The notes beneath the pieces were generated by a model that was not told the DNA's origin, made no database searches, and saw only the letters and a program-made list of their open reading frames with translations. A program made the translations under genes and the position numbers. Below are positions 1 through 8,069 of a DNA stretch of 64,000 bases, piece after piece. The DNA is from Promethearchaeota archaeon. Its GTDB lineage: Archaea; Asgardarchaeota; Lokiarchaeia; Sigyniarchaeales; SOKP01. The stretch spans positions 62,001-126,000 of the forward strand of contig JAHLWS010000073.1 in the NCBI GenBank assembly GCA_019057795.1. Reading direction: 5' to 3'. Every line of letters starts with the position of its first letter. Position 1 is the stretch's first letter.

Positions 1-253
1 TGCCAGTATCAAAAAATCAGGAAATAAATTTAGTGATCAAGCCATGCAAGTAAAACTCTGTTTTAAAATTCTTGAACTTACAAAATTTTTAAAAATTAAG
101 GGAAACTTCGTAATAAAGATATTTCAAGGGGCTGATTATGATGATTTTTACATAAAAATGAAGCAAAACTTTACGATCGTTAAAAGTCTAAAACCAAGCT
201 CGTCTAGCAAAAAGAGTAATGAAATCTATTTAATTGGTTTAAAGAAAAAATAA
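1..253 (+). CDS. rlmE: RlmE/FtsJ-family rRNA 2'-O-methyltransferase, C-terminal part
   Basis: The frame is open from position 2 to the stop at 251-253, giving the last 83 or so residues of a gene that begins outside the window. The visible part matches the C-terminal end of FtsJ/RlmE methyltransferases: a conserved SGN...D.A segment, then GNFVIKIFQG with the catalytic-type lysine, then the VKSLKPSSSSKKSNEIYLI ending that is typical of the family. Members methylate the ribose of a 23S rRNA uridine using S-adenosylmethionine. The N-terminal SAM-binding loop is not visible. The ATG at 44 is internal and not the real start. Confidence 0.85.
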   Translation, partial: ASIKKSGNKFSDQAMQVKLCFKILELTKFLKIKGNFVIKIFQGADYDDFYIKMKQNFTIVKSLKPSSSSKKSNEIYLIGLKKK

Positions 254-856
254 TTATTTATCTGATTGTATTTCTTCAAAATTTGTTTTGTAGATTTGTC
301 CTTCTAAGGATGTTTTAACCCATTCAGTTAACCAAGGACAATGTAATGGATTAAATTGGTCGAGATTTGTGTTATTACATTTACCTGTAAAGGGACAAGT
401 TAAACATGGTTGATGTGAAAAAATATCTAAAATGAAATCATTATTATTTTTGTTAACATTAATATCTTTTACTTTAACATCGATTTTTTCAATTATAGTA
501 ATACGCTTTACCCAAGAAGCTTCCAATAATTCGCGATTTATATTAATTTTATCTTGTAAATACAGAGTGCCTAAGATTTTATCGAGTTCCATTCGCTTTT
601 TGTTTGTAAGCTCTAATAACTTATGAAAAAAAATATCTTTTTCTTGATTAATTATTTTAAGTACCATTTTCTCATCTTTTCTTAAACTGCGAGCTCCTTC
701 TTTCTTTCTTTCTTCGATCCTTTCTAGCCTTCTTTCAACATCAGACTTATCGGATTCTTCTGAACCCTCGATTCTCTCCTTTACTTTGCATTTATGACGA
801 CTTAGATAAGCGAAACTATTTCCACAATAGGGACAAACTTCTTTTTTTTTTGCCAT
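254..856 (-). CDS. TFE-beta / RPC34-like transcription factor with N-terminal zinc finger
   Basis: The 200-residue protein has three parts. Residues 8-23 form a C-x2-C-x9-H-x-C zinc finger. Residues 58-130 look like a winged-helix domain. Residues 151-176 carry CLTCPFTGKC ... NPLHCPWLTEW, with cysteines 151, 154, 160 and 173. That last pattern is the signature of the cubane 4Fe-4S domain in archaeal TFE-beta and in the eukaryotic Pol III subunit RPC34/RPC39. Known members help TFE-alpha open promoter DNA. The N-terminal zinc finger is not part of the usual TFE-beta architecture that I know. The gene converges on rlmE and shares its border. The assignment rests on motifs alone and could be wrong in detail. 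Confidence 0.62.
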   Translation of the reverse strand: MAKKKEVCPYCGNSFAYLSRHKCKVKERIEGSEESDKSDVERRLERIEERKKEGARSLRKDEKMVLKIINQEKDIFFHKLLELTNKKRMELDKILGTLYLQDKININRELLEASWVKRITIIEKIDVKVKDINVNKNNNDFILDIFSHQPCLTCPFTGKCNNTNLDQFNPLHCPWLTEWVKTSLEGQIYKTNFEEIQSDK

Positions 857-1050
857 TTTAAAAGAACTTAAAATTTTTTATATTGAAATATATAAAAACA
901 AATCTTAAAGTTAATATATTTTATAGTTTATGTTTAATCAAAAATTAATTTTACGATTTATTTATTGCTAAAATAATTAATAATTATTAGAACTAAGTTT
1001 TTTTGAATTTATGAATTTAATAGTAATTACACAATTTAATCAGCTAAAAG

Positions 1051-1848
1051 ATGAAATCAAACAAATCAAGGACGGTAAATTTAAAAAAATCATTAATTAT
1101 TGGTACAAAAAAGATTATTAGCGAAATCGAAAAAATTAAACGAGAAAAATTAAATATTTCTACTGGTTCAAAAAATATTGACGATGTTATAGGTGGTGGG
1201 TTTCATTCAAACAAAACCTATATAATTTTTGGGGCGAATAAAACTGGAAAAACTCAATTATGCCATCAGTTATCTGTTCAAGCGTATCATAAATCCTTTA
1301 AGTTGATCTATTTAGACACAGAAAACACATTTCGCCCCGAAAGGATAAGAGCATTGGCAAAAACCCAAGAACTTGAAAGCGAGAAGATTCTAAAGAATAT
1401 TTTAGTATCAAAAATTTTGAGTAATCCCGCTTTTTTACTAAAATTGAACGAGATAGAAGATGTAATCAAACAAAATAATGTCAAAATACTAATCATTGAC
1501 TCTATCAATAATTATTATAGATTTGAGCTTAGTGATAAAGAAGTATCATCTTTTAGAGCTAAAACAAGATTTTTGAAGATTTTGGAAAAAATTAGTAATC
1601 TTACTCGTAAATATAATTTAATTACAATTTTAACTGCTCAAGTTGCTCCAAATTTTATTGAAAACTCAATTATAAGAGAACTCCCTGTAGGATTGCGATA
1701 CCTGAATCATTATTTTTCTGAAGCTTTATATTTAAATCGTAAAGAAAGTGGAACGGGTTATCTTCATTTAATAAACTCTCATCAATTTCCTGAAAAGAAA
1801 ACACGTTATATTATTACGAATAAGGGAATAGAGGAATACGAAATTTGA
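1051..1848 (+). CDS. RecA/Rad51-superfamily ATPase (RadA/RadB paralogue)
   Basis: This 265-residue protein has the RadA/RadB core. It opens with STGSKNIDDVIGGGF, a typical pre-Walker segment. Walker A (GANKTGKT) lies at 61-68 and Walker B (KILIID) at 145-150. The end contains PVGLRYLNHYF and a final beta-rich ITNKGIEEYEI, as in Rad51-family proteins. It lacks the N-terminal helix-hairpin-helix domain of true RadA and is close in length to RadB-type paralogues. It probably binds ATP and assists recombination. The exact subfamily cannot be settled from motifs. Confidence 0.8.
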   Translation: MKSNKSRTVNLKKSLIIGTKKIISEIEKIKREKLNISTGSKNIDDVIGGGFHSNKTYIIFGANKTGKTQLCHQLSVQAYHKSFKLIYLDTENTFRPERIRALAKTQELESEKILKNILVSKILSNPAFLLKLNEIEDVIKQNNVKILIIDSINNYYRFELSDKEVSSFRAKTRFLKILEKISNLTRKYNLITILTAQVAPNFIENSIIRELPVGLRYLNHYFSEALYLNRKESGTGYLHLINSHQFPEKKTRYIITNKGIEEYEI

Positions 1849-1851
1849 AAT

Positions 1852-2691
1852 TTAATTCTCAAGAATTTTTTCTTTAAACATTTCCAATGTTAGATTTTTA
1901 AGATTATTCGAGATAATTTTCGAATTGATTATATACACGGGATTTTTGATTCTGTTCAATAACCATTCAACAATTTGTAAAGCATACTGTAACTTTTTCA
2001 GCTTGATTGGGCTAGCCTTATGATTCTTTTCTATTTCTGGTTTACTATATTTGCCTATAATGTCGTTAAAGTCCATACCTATAAGATATAATTCGTGTTT
2101 AGGTAAAAGTAAAGACGATATAAAAGATATAATCCTATCCCCATCAGTAAAACCGCCAGAATTAACTAGATTTTCAACTGGTTCTACTTGGGTTGTTCCT
2201 ATAACATTTGGAAAGTTGATTATTTCGCTCTTAAAATGTTTTAGGCAAATTATATTATCTCCGTGAGCATGGACTATTATGAATTTTGAATGTTTAAAAT
2301 CTCGCTTAGTAATACCATCTAAGTCAGTAAAGATTCCATCTATTTGAATTTTCCTTTCTGTTAATAATCGGGCGGCCCCATCCGCTGCTAAATTCACCCA
2401 ATTATTGAAAATCTTTTTCTCCCGTATTTTTAGAATGTAATCAATAGTTTCTTCAAGCGAAGGGCCGCATCCATAAATGAAAATTCTCTTCTTCTTTTGA
2501 ATAAGGCATTTAAAAGAAAGTAGCACTTTCTCAAGTTTCCAATTTTCATTTTTTTCTTCTAAAATTCTAGATAAAAACTCTCTCGCTTCACAATCTTTTT
2601 GATAGTTAAAATTAAAATCTTGTAGTATCTTAATATACCACTGTTTAAATTCAACAAATGAATCTATCCGTTTCTTAAGTGAATGTTTCAT
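1852..2691 (-). CDS. mptE: 6-hydroxymethylpterin diphosphokinase MptE-like
   Basis: This enzyme family (DUF115) attaches diphosphate to 6-hydroxymethyl-7,8-dihydropterin in archaeal methanopterin-type cofactor synthesis. The 279-residue product carries the family motifs in order: GCGPSLE at 74-80, ADGA at 103-106, TDLDG at 122-126, VHAHGDN at 140-146, a GGFTDGDR segment, and LIGMDFN followed by IGKYSKPE. The first 60 residues are a helical extension. The gene is convergent with the RadA paralogue, with almost no gap between the stop codons. It implies a tetrahydromethanopterin-type C1 carrier, which fits the nearby glycine cleavage H protein. Confidence 0.85.
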   Translation of the reverse strand: MKHSLKKRIDSFVEFKQWYIKILQDFNFNYQKDCEAREFLSRILEEKNENWKLEKVLLSFKCLIQKKKRIFIYGCGPSLEETIDYILKIREKKIFNNWVNLAADGAARLLTERKIQIDGIFTDLDGITKRDFKHSKFIIVHAHGDNIICLKHFKSEIINFPNVIGTTQVEPVENLVNSGGFTDGDRIISFISSLLLPKHELYLIGMDFNDIIGKYSKPEIEKNHKASPIKLKKLQYALQIVEWLLNRIKNPVYIINSKIISNNLKNLTLEMFKEKILEN

Positions 2692-2792
2692 CTATATCGT
2701 TGTTTTGTTTTTAAAATTTTTCTGGAATAAAAAAATTTTAAATCTATTATATAATTAGTTTTATCATACACTTAAATTCGATATTATAAAAA

Positions 2793-2800
2793 TTTATAAA
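2793..2800 (+). promoter_or_regulatory. Candidate TATA box upstream of gcvH
   Basis: A TTTATAAA octamer lies 29 nt before the gcvH ATG, in an otherwise AT-rich stretch. The spacing would give a leaderless or nearly leaderless transcript. In DNA this AT-rich a TATA-like match has limited weight. Confidence 0.35.
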
Positions 2801-2828
2801 ATTTTAAACAAAAAGTTGAATATAAAAC

Positions 2829-3230
2829 ATGACGATTTGGTATACTAAAACCCACCAATGGTATAATGATGAAAATGGTGAAGTAGGACTTACTCCTTTT
2901 GCAGCTGAGCAATTAGGAGAAATCTCTTTTGTTGATGTTGATGCACTTGAAGGTGCTGAACTTACTCAGCTAACTATGGATGGAGATGAACCAACTTCAG
3001 ATCCAATTGACGCCACAGTTGAGTCAAGTAAAGCTGTTGGAGATATATATAGTCCGGTCTCTGGAACAGTTAAAGAAGTAAATGGCGATTTGATGGACGA
3101 GCCTGAGAAAATTAACGAAGCTGCCTTCTCTGCTTGGTTGTATAAGATCGATGCATCAAATTGGGACGCAGAAAAAGGCAATTTATTAGACGAAGCCGCC
3201 TATAAAGCGTTTACAGACTCGCTTAAATAA
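2829..3230 (+). CDS. gcvH: Glycine cleavage system H protein
   Basis: The H protein is the lipoyl shuttle of the glycine cleavage system and in some organisms a donor for protein lipoylation. The 133-residue product has the full-length fold. It starts with WYTKTHQWY and GEVGLTPFAAEQLGEI, and the lipoyl-lysine segment ESSKAVGDIYSPVSG places the modified lysine at residue 68. An acidic insertion (TMDGDEPTSDP) precedes the lipoyl site. No P, T or L protein genes are present in the window, so it stands alone here. Confidence 0.93.
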   Translation: MTIWYTKTHQWYNDENGEVGLTPFAAEQLGEISFVDVDALEGAELTQLTMDGDEPTSDPIDATVESSKAVGDIYSPVSGTVKEVNGDLMDEPEKINEAAFSAWLYKIDASNWDAEKGNLLDEAAYKAFTDSLK

Positions 3231-3449
3231 ATCAAGTTTTTAGTCTTACTTAGAAAATTTATAATTTTTACTTTTTTTTATTTTTCTGTGAAAACTTTTG
3301 AACTACTTCAATAAGTTCAACTTGAGTATTAATGGATTTGCTTCTAAAAATGAGTATTTTTCATCAACGACATCTGAGATTTAACTATTTGAAGCTTAGC
3401 ATAATAAATAAATATAAAGAGTTTTATTCTATTTAGGGCAAAACCGGTA
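3231..3449. other. Intergenic, AT-rich
   Basis: Between two convergent genes. It has T-rich runs just after gcvH (3266-3286) that could end transcription. No further feature is recognised. Confidence 0.3.
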
Positions 3450-3980
3450 TTACACATTAAATAATGTTTGACCAAGTTTAATCGTAATCATTGCTTGTAA
3501 TGTAATAAAAGCAATTAAAATTAAAAGAATCCCTGCAATTAAATACCTTATTGCAATATTCTTGTTATAAACATATTGAGATGCTAGGTATAAAAAAATA
3601 AAGCCTAAAGAACACAAAAAAATAAAAATTGAAGCGACAATTCCTTCAATTATAAACGATTCATTAATGTCAGGATAAAGAAACATAGGATCACCCGTTG
3701 TTGGATTAGCTCCCATTGCTGGAGGGTCTCTAATTATTAAATATACAATTCCAGTTTGTAAAAGAAACAAAGCAATATAAACCACTATCGCAGAGATTGA
3801 TTTTCCTGGAAGAGGCATATCCATTCTAGGCCTTTTTATATCAGGAAACAATAATTTAGGTTTTCTTAGTGTTTTACCAAAAACCCAAGGAGTTTTATCT
3901 TTGATTTTTTCAAAAACAGTCTCTGAGCCAATAACTTCTTCTTTAACAAGCTTAGTTTTCGTGCTTCTTTCTTTTTGCAT
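3450..3980 (-). CDS. OSTC/OST3-like oligosaccharyltransferase membrane subunit
   Basis: The 176-residue protein has a basic cytosolic start followed by three hydrophobic segments at about 61-83, 108-133 and 144-164. Between the first and second is IIRDPPAMG (82-90), then a loop, then FIIEGIVASIFIF and SLGFIFLY. This order and wording resemble the small eukaryotic OST subunit OSTC/DC2, which as I recall it has an IYDVIVEPPSVG segment, then YIMEGLASSFLF, then GLGFIIL. OSTC helps hold the oligosaccharyltransferase at the translocon. Many N-glycosylation sequons in the secreted protein at 23353 fit an active glycosylation pathway. The match is from memory of the family and needs a profile search. 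Confidence 0.58.
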   Translation of the reverse strand: MQKERSTKTKLVKEEVIGSETVFEKIKDKTPWVFGKTLRKPKLLFPDIKRPRMDMPLPGKSISAIVVYIALFLLQTGIVYLIIRDPPAMGANPTTGDPMFLYPDINESFIIEGIVASIFIFLCSLGFIFLYLASQYVYNKNIAIRYLIAGILLILIAFITLQAMITIKLGQTLFNV

Positions 3981-4066
3981 TATAATCTTAGAATTTTATT
4001 TTCTTTGTTTTATAAATTTCTTTTGAATTAAAATTTTTTTAAAAAAGAAATAATTATTCAAGTTAT

Positions 4067-5587
4067 TTAATCTAAATTTTTAAGTAAAGTTACTAAAAAT
4101 TTCCAGACTTTCTCTACGCTTCTTATCTTTAGCCTTTCGTCAGGAGAATGGCCTCCCAAAACATCAGGGCCAAAAGATATCATTTCCATCTCTGGAAAAT
4201 GCAAGTTGAAATAGGAGCATTCTAATCCCGCGTGAATAGCTTGAATTATAACTTCTTCGTCAAATAGTTCTTTATACACCGATTTAGATATACTCGTAAT
4301 TTTTGAGTCAAAATCCGGCGGCCAACTAGGATATTCAGTATCAATAGTTTTATTGAATTCTAAGCCAGACATCTTCAATAAAGTTGTAACTTTTTCATGG
4401 ATAATATCTTTGTCATACTGGGCCAAACTCCTTTGACTTATTTGAAATTCAATAAAATCTTCAAGTGTTTTTATCGACGCTAAATTAGAAGACGTATGAA
4501 CTAATCCTTTACTCGTCGGATGTAGAGAAATGGGTCCATTAGGCATCAAATATAACAAGTTTAATAATTTATCTTGAATTTCTTTAGTCAATACGAGATC
4601 ATCTGTAAATGCATCTAATTTTTCGAAAGAAATCTTAAAATTTGGTTCGATTTCATTATACAACTTTTGAATGTTTAATTTCAACTTTTTTATATAAGAA
4701 TCAATTTCTGTAAACTTATTTTTATTAATAAAAATAATAGCACGACATTCTCTTGGAATAGCATTCGATAGATTACCCCCTTTTAAAGAATTGAGAGAAA
4801 TTTTATATTTTTTATTCAATTTCCATAAAATTTGGGCAACTATTTTTAGCGCATTACTTCGACCTTTGTGAATATCTCCGCCTGAATGCCCCCCAACTAA
4901 ACCAGTCACGGAAATTTTAGTTGGTGTTAAATTAGCATCAATACTATTTATCTTTGTTTTTTCTCTTTTTATCTTTACAGTAAATGTTATACCTCCCGCA
5001 CAACCAATTGTGAAACGGTCATCTTCTTCCGAATCAAGATTTAATAGATATTTTCCTCTAATCAGGTCTTTACTTATTTGACTCGCGCCCGTAAGGGCTC
5101 TCTCTTCATCTACAGTAAATAATAAGTCTAAATCAATTGAATCAAAATTTAAACTACCATCGTGGATTTTCTTCATAATAGCAAGCTGATACGCGATCCC
5201 CACGCCATTATCCGCTCCCAATGTTGTCCCTTCCGCAGTTAACCATCTTTCACCTTCAATTTCAACGGTTTTTAATTTTAATGGATCTTTTAAGAAATCG
5301 TGAATAACATCTTCATTCTTTTCACACACCATATCCATGTGACTCTGCAAAACTACTCCTAAACACTTTGAATTAGATCCTAATTTGGACGGAATTCGCA
5401 CAACAATATTTTTTATTTGGTCAACCTCAGTTTGAAAACCTAATTTCTCAGCTTCTTTCTTGATATATTCTCTCATCTGATCTTCGTGAGCTGAGCATCG
5501 AGGAATTTTTGTGATTTGATAAAAATATTGCCAAAACTCTAAAGGCTCGCCAAGGTTTTTTAAATTTTCCATAATTCTCGCTTCCAA
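4067..5587 (-). CDS. pepD: Aminoacyl-histidine dipeptidase PepD (M20 family)
   Basis: PepD hydrolyses dipeptides such as carnosine-type Xaa-His. At 506 residues it has the usual family length. Zinc-site motifs are visible: QSHMDMVCE with His83 and Asp85, GTTLGADNGVG with Asp126, and FTVDEERALTG with the catalytic-base glutamate pair. TGLVGGHSGGDIHKGR matches the dimerisation/lid region, and FGPDVLGGHSPDER near the end supplies the last zinc histidine. The first ATG used here is followed by another at codon 6, either of which may be the real start. It is probably cytosolic. Confidence 0.92.
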   Translation of the reverse strand: MEARIMENLKNLGEPLEFWQYFYQITKIPRCSAHEDQMREYIKKEAEKLGFQTEVDQIKNIVVRIPSKLGSNSKCLGVVLQSHMDMVCEKNEDVIHDFLKDPLKLKTVEIEGERWLTAEGTTLGADNGVGIAYQLAIMKKIHDGSLNFDSIDLDLLFTVDEERALTGASQISKDLIRGKYLLNLDSEEDDRFTIGCAGGITFTVKIKREKTKINSIDANLTPTKISVTGLVGGHSGGDIHKGRSNALKIVAQILWKLNKKYKISLNSLKGGNLSNAIPRECRAIIFINKNKFTEIDSYIKKLKLNIQKLYNEIEPNFKISFEKLDAFTDDLVLTKEIQDKLLNLLYLMPNGPISLHPTSKGLVHTSSNLASIKTLEDFIEFQISQRSLAQYDKDIIHEKVTTLLKMSGLEFNKTIDTEYPSWPPDFDSKITSISKSVYKELFDEEVIIQAIHAGLECSYFNLHFPEMEMISFGPDVLGGHSPDERLKIRSVEKVWKFLVTLLKNLD

Positions 5588-5671
5588 TGAAAATATAAAT
5601 ATGAATTATTTTTTATTATTTAATAAAAATAATATTTAATTCCTTATAATATTAATAAAAGAGGTAATTTA

Positions 5672-6784
5672 ATGAGTAGTTGGAAGGATCTCTATTCTGA
5701 AGTTAAACGGCGTAAAATGGAAGCGCTTGATAAAAAAGATATTGTAAAAGCAGTCGAGAAGCACGGCAGAATACTCGCGGTTGAAGGTCGCTATGAAAAA
5801 CCTAAAAAAGTAATAGACCATATGTATGCGGCAAAACATATAACCATTAAACCTACTGATATCATGAAGTATAATTTAAGTGATTACGATGTCGTGTTGA
5901 TAGGATGTCCAGGAGATAAAATCCCACATTCGGCTTTCCCTAAAATTAGTGAATATGTTTCGCTAAAAGGAGGGTGGATAATAACAACAGACTGGGCTAT
6001 AAAACATATTGTAGAAACGATATTCCCGGGTTATATCCGATGGAACGGAGAAAGAACTGCCGATGCTGTTGTTGCGTGCCAAATTCTTGAGCCAAATCAC
6101 CCTTTCTTAGATGGAGTAATAAGTGAAATACAACAAGCTAAATGGCAAAAAATGTCGTCAAAAGACACTAAAAAAACCGAATTTAAGTGGTGGCTTGAAA
6201 ATAGATCTTTTCCAATTCAAGTTCTTAATCCCTCCGTAAGAGTATTAATCTCTTCTCTGCGAATTCAGCAAAAATGGGGCCAAGCTCCCGTTTTGTGTTA
6301 TTTTGATCACGGTAAAACAGGAGGGCGCGTTATTCATTTAATTTCTCATACTCATCTACAAAAAGGCGGAGCAAAAGGTAAATACGCGTCAGCTTTAATA
6401 TTAACAAATATTTTAGATGAGAAAGTTTCTTTAAAGATGGGACTATCTGAAAAACCTGCTCAAGGTTACGTCTCAAACTGGGAGCAACCTCAACCTTATT
6501 CTCAGCAACAACAAATGGTTACACCTTCTCAAGATAGTTCGTTTTTAACCCCTTATAGTGCAAATACGGGGTTAACAGGGACCTCGCAAATAGTTGAAGT
6601 GGATGTAAATAGTAGTAATTTTTCTTTTGCAAATAAATGCAGTTATTGCGGCTATGATTTTGGTGATTACACAGGTAAAATATACATGTGCCAAGCATGT
6701 GGTACAAATTATCACGAAAACTGTCTTAACTTGCAGATTAATGAAGGTACTTGTAAAAATTGCGGCAAAATATTGCTTTGGTAA
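5672..6784 (+). CDS. GATase1-like domain protein with C-terminal PHD/RING-like zinc domain
   Basis: Residues 1 to about 250 look like a flavodoxin/class I amidotransferase-type domain (YDVVLIGCPGD, then GGWIITTDWAI, and a later GGRVIHLISHTHLQKG), with no obvious catalytic Cys-His-Glu triad. A Gln/Pro/Ser-rich linker covers about 265-315. From residue 323 there is a compact zinc domain with spacing C-x2-C-x13-C-x2-C-x4-H-x2-C-x9-C-x2-C. That is PHD-like C4HC3 spacing, with a shorter last loop. Such treble-clef domains bind histone tails or ubiquitin-conjugating enzymes in eukaryotes. The role here is unknown. The start follows a GAGGTAA ribosome-binding site. Confidence 0.6.
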   Translation: MSSWKDLYSEVKRRKMEALDKKDIVKAVEKHGRILAVEGRYEKPKKVIDHMYAAKHITIKPTDIMKYNLSDYDVVLIGCPGDKIPHSAFPKISEYVSLKGGWIITTDWAIKHIVETIFPGYIRWNGERTADAVVACQILEPNHPFLDGVISEIQQAKWQKMSSKDTKKTEFKWWLENRSFPIQVLNPSVRVLISSLRIQQKWGQAPVLCYFDHGKTGGRVIHLISHTHLQKGGAKGKYASALILTNILDEKVSLKMGLSEKPAQGYVSNWEQPQPYSQQQQMVTPSQDSSFLTPYSANTGLTGTSQIVEVDVNSSNFSFANKCSYCGYDFGDYTGKIYMCQACGTNYHENCLNLQINEGTCKNCGKILLW

Positions 6785-7091
6785 TTTGTGAATTAAAATA
6801 AATTTCCATTCAGAAATATTTTGTAATCGATAACTCAACATATTTTTTTATTCTTCTTATTCTTCTTAAAAACTTTAATCCTATAGGATTGTATTACACC
6901 GATATATCTTATCATATTTCGGTAATATATACAAATTTTCGTGAAAGGGGTGTTTCACGATCTGAATTATTAAGATAAAACTGGTAAAAGTGGTTGGATA
7001 CCGTTAAAAAATGTTAAAATAATTAAAAAAAATTTAATTTAAAAATAAAAAAAAGAGTTTTCTAAAAAATCTATGAGGAATTTTTTGAATT
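6785..7091. other. Intergenic with a perfect hairpin
   Basis: This 307-nt gap between convergent genes is AT-rich. It holds a perfect 8-bp hairpin at 6939-6960 (listed separately), a weaker ACCGA/TCGGT inverted repeat near 6898-6923, and the 9-nt direct repeat TATTCTTCT at 6849-6867. No gene is recognised. Confidence 0.4.
6939..6960. other. Perfect 8-bp inverted repeat (hairpin)
   Basis: TCGTGAAA, a 6-nt GGGGTG loop and TTTCACGA form an uninterrupted hairpin between two convergent genes. There is no T-run directly after it, so it is not a classical terminator. It could be a bidirectional transcript-end structure or a protein-binding site. Confidence 0.5.
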
Positions 7092-7289
7092 TTAATCCTC
7101 AGTTATTGTTATGCATTCTTCAGGGCATTGTGTCTCACATGCCATGCAACCAACGCAATCGTCTCTATTGTCTTCTATTATATTTACTTTTCCACCCTCA
7201 GGTTCTGCAAAACACTCACTTGGGCAGACTTCATAGCATGTTCCACATCCAGTGCAAGCATCCATATCAATTTTGATTCCGAATCCCAT
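7092..7289 (-). CDS. Ferredoxin with two 4Fe-4S clusters
   Basis: This 65-residue electron carrier has two classic cluster motifs: CTGCGTCYEVCP at 12-23 and CVGCMACETQCP at 45-56. The length and the acidic sequence are typical of small bacterial/archaeal 2[4Fe-4S] ferredoxins. No partner oxidoreductase is adjacent, so its redox partner cannot be inferred. The start ATG is followed by GFGIKIDMDAC, the usual entry into the first cluster loop. Confidence 0.92.
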   Translation of the reverse strand: MGFGIKIDMDACTGCGTCYEVCPSECFAEPEGGKVNIIEDNRDDCVGCMACETQCPEECITITED

Positions 7290-7462
7290 AATTTATTACC
7301 TATTTGTTGTTTTTGTTTCTTTTCGAAGTTTTTTTTTTCTGAATATAGATAAATTAATTATCTTTGATATGGAGAATTGCGTAAAAAATTTAAATTTCTT
7401 TCTTATTTTGGGAAATAATTGATAGAAGATTTTTTTCTTAAAAAAAAAAAGATATTATAAAT

Positions 7463-7927
7463 TTAAGGCAAATCAAGATTTTTTAAACCTAGGTAATACA
7501 AAATAGCCGTTAAGAACCCACCAATTATTCCACCATAAAAACCGGCATCAAACCACCACCAAACATCATCTAATTCCATCACCACGGCAAAAATAATACC
7601 CCCAATTAAGCTAAGAACAAATACCAGAGTTGACATAAAAAACCCATATTTAACATATTTCTTATCAGGGATTTTATCAGGAAATCTAAGTACAAGTATT
7701 GAAATACCCATACAGTATAAGAGCAAGAATCCTGATATCACTATTGGAATACCATAAATACTGTTCCACGCACCTATTCCTCCAAATATATAGACTCCAA
7801 GGTAATAATTTGAACCGTCCCATCCACCGAAATCTAAGGCTAAGAGCAAAATTCCACCAATAGCGCTGGTGATTAATGCCCCCATGAAAAAAATCGATGT
7901 TGGAACTTCACTTTTCTCTTTTGACAT
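7463..7927 (-). CDS. Hypothetical four-helix membrane protein
   Basis: The 154-residue protein is mostly membrane. Hydrophobic segments lie at about 11-30, 40-80 (two passes), 90-115 and 128-147, with Gly-rich stretches (YIFGGIGAWNSIYGIP, FYGGIIGG). A Trp-rich loop (DDVWWWFDAG) lies between the last two. I do not recognise a family. Its neighbours are a ferredoxin gene and, divergently, a beta-propeller gene, which give no clear hint of function. Confidence 0.6.
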   Translation of the reverse strand: MSKEKSEVPTSIFFMGALITSAIGGILLLALDFGGWDGSNYYLGVYIFGGIGAWNSIYGIPIVISGFLLLYCMGISILVLRFPDKIPDKKYVKYGFFMSTLVFVLSLIGGIIFAVVMELDDVWWWFDAGFYGGIIGGFLTAILYYLGLKNLDLP

Positions 7928-8069
7928 TTTTTATTCCTCTTTATTAAAAATTTTATTAATTAAAAAGAAATTTGATTTTAATTTTATTTATAATTATATT
8001 TTATAAAAAATAATTGATGTTTCAAAAAACATTTTCCTATATTGAAATAACAGTCTAGCAATAGTAATA

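Noticed and set aside
432..626. Plus-strand ORF of 64 codons
   Set aside because: It is the shadow of the TFE-beta-like gene on the other strand, with low-complexity hydrophobic content.
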